Assembly: GCA_947455285.1 (NCBI GenBank)
Contig: CANGOK010000043.1
Location: 1-15,209 of the forward strand
DNA length: 15,209 bases
From: Beijerinckiaceae bacterium
GTDB taxonomy: Bacteria > Pseudomonadota > Alphaproteobacteria > Rhizobiales > Beijerinckiaceae
Direction of reading: 5' to 3'
The position numbers and the translations under genes were made by a program. The first letter of the stretch is position 1; the number at the start of each line of letters is the position of its first letter. This document shows positions 6,420 through 14,964 of this stretch, piece after piece. Under the pieces are notes generated by a model that saw nothing but the letters and a program-made list of their open reading frames with translations, was not told the DNA's origin and did not search any database.

Positions 6420-8809
6420 TTGCGCTTCCGTTTCGCCTTGTCACCGAACGAGGCCTTCTTACCACGTCCTGCTGCGTTTTTGTGCGCTTTGGTGTCGCGG
6501 TGCTTGGTTTTCCGCGTTTTCAGCGCGGCCGCCCCCGCTGCGCGCCGGTTGCGGCCCTCGCTGAGCAGTTCGAAACGCATGGCGCCGGCGAAGGGCGAGA
6601 CCTCTACAAGCCGCACCTCCACCGTATCGCCAAGGCGGTGCATCTCGCCGGTGCGGCTGCCGATCAGCGCGTGCAGGGTCTCGTCGTAGCGGAAGTAATC
6701 GGCGCCAAGGGTTGCGGCGGGGATGAAACCGTCGGCGCCTGTCTCCGACAGTTTCACGAACAAGCCGACCTTGGTCACGCCACCAATTCGGGCCTGAAAG
6801 GTCGCGCCGATCCGGTCGGCGAGATGGGTCGCGATGAGTCGGTCGACAGTCTCACGTTCCGCCGCCATGGCGCGGCGCTCGGCCACCGAAATGCGCTCGG
6901 CGATCTCTGCGAGTTGGTCCGGCGTCATGTCGGGCATGCCGTCAGGGCCGAGGTCGAGGGCGCGGATCAGGGCGCGATGAACGATCAGGTCCGCATAGCG
7001 GCGGATGGGCGAAGTGAAGTGGGCGTAGCGCTTCAGATGCAAGCCGAAATGGCCGTAATTCTCCGAAGTATATTCGGCCTGCGCCTGCGAGCGCAGCACG
7101 ATCTCATTCACCACATGCATGTGCTCGGTGTCGCGCACGCGGTCGAGGATGCGGTTGAAGTGATGCGGACGCATGGCCTCGCCCTTGGCGAGCTTGATGC
7201 CGATGGTGGAGAGAAATTCCGCCAGCGCGTTGATCTTCTCCTGCGTCGGCTCATCATGCGCGCGGTAGATCAACTGCTGCTGCTTGCGCTCCAGCGTCTC
7301 AGCGGCGGCCACATTGGCGAGGATCATGAATTCCTCGATCAGTTTGTGGGCGTCGAGGCGCGGCGGCACGATGACGCGATCCACTGAACCGTCGGGCTTC
7401 AGCAATATCTTGCGCTCGGGCAGGTCAAGGTCGAGGGGTGAGCGTTGCTCGCGTTCGAGCTTCAGCGCCCCGTATGCCGTCCACAGAGAGCGTAGCACGC
7501 TTTCAAGGATCGGCAGGGTCACTTCATCAGTATGACCATCGATGGCGGCCTGCGCCTGCGCATAGGCGAGTTTGGCGGCCGAGCGCATCATGATGCGATG
7601 GAACGTGTGGCTGCGTTTGTAGCCATCCTTGCCTATGACCATGCGCACCGCGAGGGCGGGCCGATCCACGAGCGGCTTCAGCGAACAAAGGTCATTTGAA
7701 ATGCGCTCGGGCAGCATGGGCACGACGCGGTCGGGGAAATAGACCGAGTTGCCGCGATCGAGCGCCTCGCGATCAAGCGGGCGATTTGGGCGCACATAGG
7801 CCGCCACATCCGCGATGGCTACAGTGATGATGAAACCGCCTTCGTTGGTGGGGTCAGCATCGGGCTCAGCGTGCACCGCGTCGTCGTGGTCCTTGGCGTC
7901 GGCGGGGTCGATGGTGATGAGCGGCAGGGCGCGCCAGTCCTCGCGCAGATCCATCGTGGCTTCACGCGCGCTTTCGGCCTCCGCGATGGTGTCTGAACGG
8001 AATTCATGGGGGATGCTATGAGTGTGGATGGCGATCAGGCTGATGGCCTTTTCGCTCTTCACCGAGCCAAGCTTCTCGCGCACCTTCGCAACGGGCAGGC
8101 CGAAGCGTCTTTCGCGCTGCAGATCGACCGCGACGAGATCACCATCAAGGGCGTCGCCTTCGTATCCCGGCGGAATTTCAAGTTCGCTTGGCTGGCCCTT
8201 CTTGGCGATGGGGATCAGGCGCCCGCCGCCATCCGGCAGGGCGCGAAACACGCCCAGGACCTGTGTGCGCGCCTTGGAGACAAGCTTGAGCACGCGCCCC
8301 GTATACGGCGGCGCGCCGCGTTCGACGTGGCGCACCGGCTCGACGCGCAAAAGGGCGCGATCATTGAGGCCGGGGATTGGTTCGCCGGGACGCGGCTTGC
8401 GGGGGACGCGTACGAGGATGCGCGGGGCGGGGCCATATTCCACCGTGTCCCACTCAACCGGCTCGGCGATGAGGTCGCCATCCCGGTCGCGGGTCGTGAC
8501 ATCGGCTAGCACGACGTCGGGCAGGGCGCCCGCCTTGCGGAGGGTGCGCCCGCGACGCTCGACCGCGCCTTCGGATTCCAGCTCTTTCAGGATTCGCTTG
8601 AGGTCGATCCGATCCGAGCCGGTGATGCCGAAAGCGCGAGCGATCTCGCGTTTGCCGATCTTCGCGGGAATGGCGCCGGCGCTCGCCTCGGCGGCGGCGC
8701 GTTCGCGCGCAATGAAGGCAAGGATCTCCTCACGTGAGGGGAGGGATTTTGGGGCCGCGGTGGTCCGAGGCTTGGGAGATAGGGGCTTTTTGGACAATCG
8801 CGTTTCCAC
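6416..8809 (-). CDS. rnr: ribonuclease R
   Basis: 797-residue processive 3'-to-5' exoribonuclease that degrades structured RNA. In order: a winged-helix region (about 25-90), cold-shock domains (about 95-250), the RNB catalytic domain with IDPADAKDHDDAV (D301, D304, D307, D309 and D310 among the acidic metal ligands) and HFTSPIRRYADLIVHR (597-612), an S1 domain (about 665-745), and a lysine/arginine-rich tail (755-797) as in other RNase R proteins. The length is normal. The start is GTG at 8809; a TTG four codons later (8797) has GGA-rich sequence about 8 bases upstream and could be the real start. It follows topA after 74 bases and overlaps DUF983 downstream by 4 bases. Confidence 0.96.
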   Translation of the reverse strand: METRLSKKPLSPKPRTTAAPKSLPSREEILAFIARERAAAEASAGAIPAKIGKREIARAFGITGSDRIDLKRILKELESEGAVERRGRTLRKAGALPDVVLADVTTRDRDGDLIAEPVEWDTVEYGPAPRILVRVPRKPRPGEPIPGLNDRALLRVEPVRHVERGAPPYTGRVLKLVSKARTQVLGVFRALPDGGGRLIPIAKKGQPSELEIPPGYEGDALDGDLVAVDLQRERRFGLPVAKVREKLGSVKSEKAISLIAIHTHSIPHEFRSDTIAEAESAREATMDLREDWRALPLITIDPADAKDHDDAVHAEPDADPTNEGGFIITVAIADVAAYVRPNRPLDREALDRGNSVYFPDRVVPMLPERISNDLCSLKPLVDRPALAVRMVIGKDGYKRSHTFHRIMMRSAAKLAYAQAQAAIDGHTDEVTLPILESVLRSLWTAYGALKLEREQRSPLDLDLPERKILLKPDGSVDRVIVPPRLDAHKLIEEFMILANVAAAETLERKQQQLIYRAHDEPTQEKINALAEFLSTIGIKLAKGEAMRPHHFNRILDRVRDTEHMHVVNEIVLRSQAQAEYTSENYGHFGLHLKRYAHFTSPIRRYADLIVHRALIRALDLGPDGMPDMTPDQLAEIAERISVAERRAMAAERETVDRLIATHLADRIGATFQARIGGVTKVGLFVKLSETGADGFIPAATLGADYFRYDETLHALIGSRTGEMHRLGDTVEVRLVEVSPFAGAMRFELLSEGRNRRAAGAAALKTRKTKHRDTKAHKNAAGRGKKASFGDKAKRKRK

Positions 8810-8883
8810 GCCGAGGGGGAGATTCGCCCTCGACGTTACACCATGTGGCCACGGAGTCCCGGATTTTCCAGAACGCCGCGCCG

Positions 8884-11799
8884 TCAGGCCTTCTTTGCGG
8901 CCACCTTCTTCTTCGCTGCGCTCTTCTTGGCTGCGCTCTTTTTCGCCGCAGCCTTGGCGGGCGCCTTGCGGGCGGCGGCCTTTGCCTTGGGGGCGTCGTC
9001 AAGATCGAAGGGCGCCTCGTCCGAGTCCTCGATGACCTTCGCGGCCTTGCCGGCAGGCTTCTTCGCCGCACCCTTCTTGGGAGCCTTACGGGTCAGTTTC
9101 TTGTCCGGCCCGCCCTTATCGTCGATCCAGCCTATAGCGTCCTGAAGGGTCACGCTGTCGATTGGCGTGCCCTTCGGAATTGTTGCGTTGACCTTGCCGT
9201 GGCTGACATAGGCGCCATAGCGGCCATCGCGTAGGGAGATCGCACCGCCCAATGGATGGTCGCCCAGCACCTTGCCGCCAGTCGGCGGCTTGGCCGCCAG
9301 AAGCGCGACGGCTTCCGCGAGGGTCAGGCTCTCAGGATCTGTCCCCTTGGGGATCGTGGCGTTGGTCTTCCCGTGATTGACATAAGAGCCAAACCGACCG
9401 GCCTTCACGCTCACCGGGCCGCCATCGGGATGGTCGCCCAGAGGCCGTCCCGGACCGCTTGCGCCAAAGCGCCCGCCGCCCTGTTCCTTGGTGACGATGA
9501 GATCGATGGCCCGGTTGGCGCCGATGGTGAGAATGTCATCGTCGCGGGTGAGGCTGGCGTAGGTCTTAGCGTGCTGCACATAGGGACCAAAGCGCCCGAT
9601 GCCAGCCACAATGGGTTCCTTGGTGTCGGGATGGCGCGCCACTTCGCGCGGCAGCGAGAGCAGGGCGATGGCCTGTTCAAGCGTGATCTCGCCCGCCTTC
9701 ATGCCGCGCGGAATGGAGGAGCGTTTCGGCTTTTCGCCTTCGCCGATCTGCAGATAAGGCCCGAAGCGTCCGTCACGGGAGGTGATCTCCTCGCCCGTCG
9801 CCGGATCTTCGCCGATGACGCGTACGCCCGGCCGGTCCCCTTCGGCGCCTGCCGCCTCGCCAGTGGCGGATTGAGCGAGCGTGCGGGTGAACTTGCATTC
9901 TGGGTAGTTGGAGCAGCCTATGAAGGCGCCGAACTTTCCGAGCTTCAGCGACAGTTGCCCGGCGCCGCAGGAGGGGCATCCGCGCGGGTCGGAGCCATCT
10001 TCCTTCGCAGGGAAGATATGGGAGCCCAGCACTTCGTTCAGGCTGTCGAGAACCTGCGTGGTGCGAAGGTCTTTGGTGCCTTCCACCGCCGCAAAAAAGT
10101 CGCGCCAGAAGTCGCGAAGCAGTTCTTTCCAGTCTTTCTCGTGATTGGAGACTTCGTCGAGCTTCTCTTCGAGATCCGCAGTGAAGTTATATTCCACATA
10201 GCGGGTGAAGAAGCTTTCGAGGAACGCCGTCAGCAACCGGCCCTTGTCCTCGGGAACGAGGCGCTTCTTGTCGATGCGGACATAGTCGCGCTCGCGCAGC
10301 ACGGCGAGGGTGGAGGCGTAGGTTGATGGGCGTCCGATCCCCAGCTCCTCCATGCGCTTCACAAGCGTAGCTTCGGTATAGCGCGGCGGCGGTTCGGTGA
10401 AATGCTGGACGGCCTCGATCTTGTCCTTCGTCAGGACTTCGCCCTGCTTCATGGGCGGCAGACGACCGCCTTCTTCATCATCCTCGTCGTCCTTGCCTTC
10501 CTGATAGAGTTTCAGGAAGCCGTCGAACCGGACGACCTGTCCGGTGGCGCGCAGGTCGATCTTGCGAATGCTGGACGGCGCGGCGACATCAGCCACGATC
10601 TCGACCGTGGTGCGCTCAAGCTCGGCGGATTCCATCTGACTGGCGACGGTGCGGGTCCAGATGAGCTCGTAGAGGGCGAGCTGGTCGCCTTCGAGATATT
10701 TCGCCATCTGCTTCGGCAGCCTCGCCGCATCGGTCGGGCGCACGGCCTCGTGGGCTTCCTGCGCGTTTTTCTGCTTCGAGCTGTAGCGACGCGGCGCCTG
10801 AGGCACATAGTTGTCGCCATATTGCTGGGCGATGACGCTGCGCGCGGCTGTGACAGCCTCTGGCGCCATGTCGACGCCGTCCGTACGCATATAAGTAATG
10901 AGGCCGACCGTCTCGCCGCCGAGATTTATGCCTTCATAAAGTCGCTGGGCGATCTGCATGGTGCGGGCGGGAGCGAAGCCGAGTTTGCGCGAGGCTTCCT
11001 GCTGCAGGGTCGAGGTGGTGAAGGGCGGCGAGGGGTGACGCTTGGCGGGCTTGGCCTCGACCGAAGCGACCGTGAACTTCGCCTTTTCGAGACCTGCTTC
11101 GAAGGCGCGAGCCTCTTGCTCCGTGCCGATGTCGAGACGGCTGATCTTCGTCCCGTCGGCGCCAACGAGACGGGCGATGAAAGGGGCCTTTTGTGAGGTC
11201 TGGAGATGAGCCGCGAGCGACCAGTATTCGCGCTTCACGAACTTCTCGATCTCAAGCTCGCGGTCGCAAACCAGACGCAGCGCCACTGACTGAACGCGGC
11301 CCGCCGAGCGTGCGCCAGGCAGCTTGCGCCACAGGACCGGGGAAAGGGTGAAGCCCACGAGATAATCGAGGGCGCGGCGGGCGAGATAGGCGTCGACGAG
11401 GGCGTCGTCGATCTCGCGCGGGTTCTGCATCGCGTCGAGAATGGCGCTCTTGGTGATCGCGTTGAAGACGACGCGCTCGATCTTCTTGTCCTTGAGAACC
11501 TTCTTGCCGCGGAGGATCTCCAGCACATGCCAGGAGATCGCTTCCCCTTCGCGATCAGGGTCGGTCGCCAGAATGACTTTGCTCGCGCCCTTCACTGCGG
11601 CGGCGATGGCGGTCATGCGCTTGGAGGCCTTGGGGTCCATCTCCCAACGCATGGCGAAGTCAGCGTCAGGGTCGACCGAGCCATCCTTGGCGGGCAAATC
11701 GCGGACATGGCCGAACGAGGCGAAAACCTCATAGTCCTTGCCCAGATACTTGTTGATCGTCTGCGCCTTGGCAGGAGATTCAACGATGACGACATTCAT
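8884..11799 (-). CDS. topA: DNA topoisomerase I
   Basis: 971-residue type IA topoisomerase that relaxes negative supercoils. The TOPRIM domain opens with MNVVIVESPAKAQTI (E7) and holds DPDREGEA (D80, D82, E84); the catalytic tyrosine is Y303 in GLITYMRTDGVDM. A four-cysteine zinc finger follows (C608, C611, C629, C635). After that come four repeats with GRFGPY-like cores near 678, 735, 802 and 859 and a Lys/Ala-rich tail of about 70 residues (KKSAAKKS type) that should bind DNA non-specifically. The start at 11799 is chosen because the fold begins there and AAAGG lies about 9 bases upstream; the frame is open 11 codons further. The last two repeats (about 787-830 and 845-887) are near copies of each other. 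It is the first gene of the minus-strand run. Confidence 0.97.
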   Translation of the reverse strand: MNVVIVESPAKAQTINKYLGKDYEVFASFGHVRDLPAKDGSVDPDADFAMRWEMDPKASKRMTAIAAAVKGASKVILATDPDREGEAISWHVLEILRGKKVLKDKKIERVVFNAITKSAILDAMQNPREIDDALVDAYLARRALDYLVGFTLSPVLWRKLPGARSAGRVQSVALRLVCDRELEIEKFVKREYWSLAAHLQTSQKAPFIARLVGADGTKISRLDIGTEQEARAFEAGLEKAKFTVASVEAKPAKRHPSPPFTTSTLQQEASRKLGFAPARTMQIAQRLYEGINLGGETVGLITYMRTDGVDMAPEAVTAARSVIAQQYGDNYVPQAPRRYSSKQKNAQEAHEAVRPTDAARLPKQMAKYLEGDQLALYELIWTRTVASQMESAELERTTVEIVADVAAPSSIRKIDLRATGQVVRFDGFLKLYQEGKDDEDDEEGGRLPPMKQGEVLTKDKIEAVQHFTEPPPRYTEATLVKRMEELGIGRPSTYASTLAVLRERDYVRIDKKRLVPEDKGRLLTAFLESFFTRYVEYNFTADLEEKLDEVSNHEKDWKELLRDFWRDFFAAVEGTKDLRTTQVLDSLNEVLGSHIFPAKEDGSDPRGCPSCGAGQLSLKLGKFGAFIGCSNYPECKFTRTLAQSATGEAAGAEGDRPGVRVIGEDPATGEEITSRDGRFGPYLQIGEGEKPKRSSIPRGMKAGEITLEQAIALLSLPREVARHPDTKEPIVAGIGRFGPYVQHAKTYASLTRDDDILTIGANRAIDLIVTKEQGGGRFGASGPGRPLGDHPDGGPVSVKAGRFGSYVNHGKTNATIPKGTDPESLTLAEAVALLAAKPPTGGKVLGDHPLGGAISLRDGRYGAYVSHGKVNATIPKGTPIDSVTLQDAIGWIDDKGGPDKKLTRKAPKKGAAKKPAGKAAKVIEDSDEAPFDLDDAPKAKAAARKAPAKAAAKKSAAKKSAAKKKVAAKKA

Positions 11800-11914
11800 T
11801 CCGGTGCGCCTTTTCAGACGCCATCCCGGCACGAGTCAGAAGGTTTAAACGGGGGGTTCGCAGGGTCTGCGAGGCCGTCCTTTTGGCTCGGCGAGGGTGG
11901 CTAAAACGGCCGGG

Positions 11915-11943
11915 AACATGGGGTAGGGCCGGTCGGCTGTCAA
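11915..11943 (-). promoter_or_regulatory. predicted sigma-70 type promoter of topA
   Basis: On the minus strand, a perfect TTGACA (11943-11938) is followed after 17 bases by CATGTT (11920-11915), which matches the -10 consensus at three of six positions. The leader to the topA start would be about 110 bases and includes the 11858-11872 stem-loop. Confidence 0.5.
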
Positions 11944-12099
11944 ATCGGGGGCGCTGGCGATGGCCACCCATCTCTTAGATGGGGCGCTGTGGACAACGCA
12001 TTCCGGCGCATCGAAAAAGCGGCTGATAACATGAGCTTTGCAAATATGCTGGGCCTGGCGAAATGCACGCGCTTGACGTCGGCCCTCCCGACTGGTCTG

Positions 12100-12113
12100 C
12101 CCTTTCGAAAGGG
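12100..12113. promoter_or_regulatory. perfect 14-base palindrome upstream of clc
   Basis: CCCTTTCGAAAGGG is its own reverse complement and lies 60 bases before the clc start, between the possible -35 and the gene. It could be a regulator-binding site or a short hairpin in the clc leader. No regulator can be named. Confidence 0.35.
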
Positions 12114-12173
12114 GCTACCGGACCGATCCCGTCTGTGGGACGTTGCCGTTCGTAGTTCCGATCACTGGTCCCG

Positions 12174-13937
12174 ATGGCGCCTATTCCATCTCAAAAGTTC
12201 GACCGCCTGTTTCCCGTCTGGATGCGCGCCTTCGTGCGCGCTCGCGAAGTCGGGCTTGTGGTCGTGGCCGCTTTCGTGGGGGCCATGTCGGGCATTTTGG
12301 TGTCAGCCTTGTCCATGGCGTCGCAGCTCGCGCATGAACTGCTTTTCGACCTCGACCGGGGGCATCATCTTTCCATCGCGACGAACCTTGACTGGCGGCG
12401 GGTGGTGGCCGGGCCTGTCCTCGGGGCGCTGGCGCTGGGGGCGCTCACGCTCTGGGCGGGCAAGCGGTTCAACGGAAGGATGGCCGACGCCATTGAGGCC
12501 AATGCGCTCAATGGCGGGCGCCTGTCCATGGGCGGCAGCCTCTACATCACGCTCCAGACCTTTATATCTAACGCCTGCGGTTCTTCGGTGGGGCTGGAGG
12601 CGGCCTATACGCAGATCTGTTCGGCGGTCTCCTCGCGGCTTGGAAGAGGGCTGGCGGCGCGGCGCAGCGATATGCGGCTGCTTGTCGGCTGCGGCGCGGC
12701 GGGCGCCATCGCGGCGGCTTTTGGGGCGCCGCTGGCGGGGGCTTTCTACGCTTTCGAAGTGGTGCTGGGCGCCTATAGCGTGGGCTCGCTGGTTCCTGTG
12801 GCGGCGAGCGCCATCATGGCTACGCTGATCTCCAAACCCATCGTTGGCCATGACCTGCTGATTGTGCCGGGGCCGGTGTCGCCCATTCAGGGCGTCGGTT
12901 TCATTCATCTGTTGGTGCTGGCCGCCTTCATGGGGTTGGCTGGCATCGTGCTGATGCGGGGCGTGGCGACTTTTGACGCGCTCTTCAACCGTAGCCGCTT
13001 CCCCGCCGCCTTCCGGCCTGTGCTGGGCGGGGTGCTGGTCGGGGCCATGGCGGTGGTGAGCCCGCAGGTCATGGGCTCGGGCCATGGCGCGCTGCAGGCC
13101 AATCTCCTCCATTCCGTGCCGCTTGGCCTGCTTCTGGGGTTGGCGCTGCTGAAATGCCTCGCCTCGGCGGTGTCGCTGGGGGCGGGTTATCGCGGCGGCC
13201 TCTTTTTCGCCTCGCTGCTGATCGGCAGCATGTTCGGGCGCTTCTATGGCGAGGGCGTCGCGCTCTGGATGGACCTGTCGCTTTCCCCCGGCGCGGCGGC
13301 GGTGGCAGGCATGGCGGCCTTTGCAACGGGCGTGCTTGGCTCGCCCGTCACCATGACCGTGCTGGCGCTGGAGATGACCGGCGACTTCGATGTGACGGCG
13401 GCCTGCTTCCTCGCCTGCGCCATTTCATCCCTCATCGTGCGCACGGGCTTTGGCTATTCCTTCGCGACCTGGCGCTTTCACTTGCGCGGAGAGACCATCC
13501 GCGGCCCTGCGGACATCGGCTGGCTGCGGGACCTGACGGTTGCCCGGCTGATGCGCAAGGATGCGCGCACCTTGCCCCATGACGTGGCGATCGAAGCGGC
13601 GCGGCAGCTTTTTCCGCCGGGCGGGGAACGCCAGTTCTTCCTTCTGGACAAGGATGGCCGCTATGCGGGGACCGTGCTGACCGCCGACCTCCATACCGCC
13701 CTTGAAAAAGCCGAGGCCCCCGTGGCGGCGCTGGCCCTGCCGGACGGGGCCTTGCTGCTGCCTCAGATGACCATCCGCGAGGCCATCGACATTTTCGAGA
13801 AAACTGAAACCGACGTTCTGCCGGTCGTCGACAGCGCCGAGAGCGGGCATGTTCTGGGCCTGCTGACCGAGGCCCACACGCTCCGGCGCTATGGCGAGGA
13901 GCTGGAGCGGCGGCACAGGGCGATCACCCGCAGCTGA
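12174..13937 (+). CDS. CLC-type chloride channel/transporter with C-terminal CBS domains
   Basis: 587-residue membrane protein of the CLC family, which moves chloride through each half of a dimer. The membrane part covers about residues 25-435. Signature regions are GSSVGLEAAYTQ (137-148; E142 is the gating glutamate), FGAPLAGAFYAFE (183-195), YRGGLFFASLLIGSMFG (339-355; F344) and a probable anion-site tyrosine, Y428. The first filter motif, normally GSGIP, reads GRMADA (101-106), and the position after E195 that is glutamate in the E. coli exchanger is V196. Residues from about 452 hold a CBS pair (LMRKDARTL; DVLPVVDSAESGHVLGLLTE). The ATG at 12174 has no clear Shine-Dalgarno; codon 17 (12222) is an alternative. 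pyrB follows after 69 bases. Channel versus exchanger, and the ion carried, cannot be settled here. Confidence 0.9.
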   Translation: MAPIPSQKFDRLFPVWMRAFVRAREVGLVVVAAFVGAMSGILVSALSMASQLAHELLFDLDRGHHLSIATNLDWRRVVAGPVLGALALGALTLWAGKRFNGRMADAIEANALNGGRLSMGGSLYITLQTFISNACGSSVGLEAAYTQICSAVSSRLGRGLAARRSDMRLLVGCGAAGAIAAAFGAPLAGAFYAFEVVLGAYSVGSLVPVAASAIMATLISKPIVGHDLLIVPGPVSPIQGVGFIHLLVLAAFMGLAGIVLMRGVATFDALFNRSRFPAAFRPVLGGVLVGAMAVVSPQVMGSGHGALQANLLHSVPLGLLLGLALLKCLASAVSLGAGYRGGLFFASLLIGSMFGRFYGEGVALWMDLSLSPGAAAVAGMAAFATGVLGSPVTMTVLALEMTGDFDVTAACFLACAISSLIVRTGFGYSFATWRFHLRGETIRGPADIGWLRDLTVARLMRKDARTLPHDVAIEAARQLFPPGGERQFFLLDKDGRYAGTVLTADLHTALEKAEAPVAALALPDGALLLPQMTIREAIDIFEKTETDVLPVVDSAESGHVLGLLTEAHTLRRYGEELERRHRAITRS

Positions 13938-13967
13938 ACGCGGCTGGGGACGCGCGCCTCCGCCGCC

Positions 13968-13996
13968 TTGCGTCATGTCGCCCGGCGGCCCTATAG
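13968..13996 (+). promoter_or_regulatory. predicted promoter of pyrB
   Basis: TTGCGT (13968-13973) and CTATAG (13991-13996) are 17 bases apart. The -10 ends only 10 bases before the preferred pyrB start at 14007, so the transcript would be nearly leaderless. If TATAGG (13992-13997) is used, the spacing is 18. Confidence 0.4.
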
Positions 13997-14006
13997 GATG
14001 CGCTTC

Positions 14007-14954
14007 ATGGCAGACACACGCTCCCCCATCCTGTTTCCGCACCGCCATCTCCTCGGCATCGAGGCCCTGTCGGCTCCTGACATCCTGCATCTGCTCGACA
14101 TGGCGGATGAGGCGGTCGCCCTGTCGCGTCAGGTGGAGAAGAAGCGTTCCATTCTGCGCGGGCGCACCCAGATCAATCTCTTCTTCGAGAACTCCACCCG
14201 CACCCAGGCCTCCTTCGAGATCGCCGGCAAGCGGTTGGGCGCGGACGTCATGAACATGTCTGTCGCGACCTCGAGCGTGAAGAAGGGCGAGACGCTGATC
14301 GACACGGCGGTGACCCTCAACGCCATGCGCCCCGACATCATCATCGTCCGTCATCAGGAATCCGGCGCGGTCGATCTGCTCGCCCGCAAGGTCGACTGCT
14401 CCGTGGTGAACGCCGGCGATGGCTCTCATGAACATCCCACCCAAGCGCTGCTCGACGCGCTGACCATCCGCCGCAACAAGGGCCGGATCGAGGGGCTGAC
14501 CGTCGCCATCTGCGGCGATGTCGCTCATTCTCGCGTGGCCCGCTCCAACATGCTGCTGCTCGCCAAACTTGGGGCCCGTGTGCGCGTCGTCGCGCCCTCG
14601 ACGCTGCTGCCTGCGGGCATCGACCGACTTGGGGTCGAGGTTCACCGCAACATGCGTGATGGCCTGAAGGATGCGGACATTGTCATGATGCTGCGGCTGC
14701 AGCTCGAGCGCATGAGCGGCGCCTTCGTGCCGAGCCTGCGCGAATATGCGCGCTTCTATGGCCTCGATGAAGAAAAGCTCGCCTATGCGAAGCCCGACGC
14801 GCTTGTGATGCATCCCGGCCCCATGAACCGGGGCGTGGAGATCGATACGGCGGTGGCGGATGGGCCGCGTTCGCTGATCACCGAACAGGTCGAGATGGGC
14901 GTCGCCGTGCGCATGGCTGTGCTCGAAGCCCTCGCGCAAAATCTGCCGAACTGA
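14007..14954 (+). CDS. pyrB: aspartate carbamoyltransferase, catalytic chain
   Basis: 315-residue enzyme that joins carbamoyl phosphate and L-aspartate to N-carbamoyl-L-aspartate, the second step of pyrimidine synthesis. Carbamoyl-phosphate-binding residues are in FFENSTRTQASFE (STRT at 63-66), followed by SSVKKGET (K92/K93), VRHQESG (114-120), HPTQALLD (143-150), the aspartate-side MLRLQLER, and VMHPGPMNRG near the C-terminus. The length is typical. The ATG at 14007 is preferred because the family N-terminus (MADTRSPILFPHRHLLGIE) begins there and AGGA lies about 8 bases upstream; ATG 13998 and the TTG at 13968 are less likely. pyrC begins 10 bases after the stop, so the two form an operon. 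No pyrI regulatory chain is seen nearby, which fits a PyrB/PyrC-type complex. Confidence 0.97.
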   Translation: MADTRSPILFPHRHLLGIEALSAPDILHLLDMADEAVALSRQVEKKRSILRGRTQINLFFENSTRTQASFEIAGKRLGADVMNMSVATSSVKKGETLIDTAVTLNAMRPDIIIVRHQESGAVDLLARKVDCSVVNAGDGSHEHPTQALLDALTIRRNKGRIEGLTVAICGDVAHSRVARSNMLLLAKLGARVRVVAPSTLLPAGIDRLGVEVHRNMRDGLKDADIVMMLRLQLERMSGAFVPSLREYARFYGLDEEKLAYAKPDALVMHPGPMNRGVEIDTAVADGPRSLITEQVEMGVAVRMAVLEALAQNLPN

Positions 14955-14964
14955 GGTCGCGACC

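Larger units (their letters stand above)
11800..12173. other. topA / clc divergent intergenic region
   Basis: 374 bases with no credible gene; the frames here have no recognisable product. It holds the topA promoter (11915-11943), a TCGCAG-GGT-CTGCGA stem-loop at 11858-11872 inside the topA leader, a CCCATCT-CTT-AGATGGG stem-loop at 11967-11983, and a 14-base perfect palindrome at 12100-12113. A TTGACG at 12073-12078 might be a -35 for clc, but no matching -10 is evident. No remnant of dprA, which I recall next to topA in relatives, is seen. Confidence 0.65.

Noticed and set aside
9256..10326. 356-codon plus-strand frame
   Set aside because: Antisense to topA, whose motifs run through the whole interval; no domain visible.
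11989..12828. 279-codon plus-strand frame
   Set aside because: It overlaps clc in another frame and is rich in Trp, Arg and Ser with no family resemblance.
12303..13112. 269-codon minus-strand frame
   Set aside because: Antisense to clc, rich in His, Arg and Gln, with no domain; a shadow frame.
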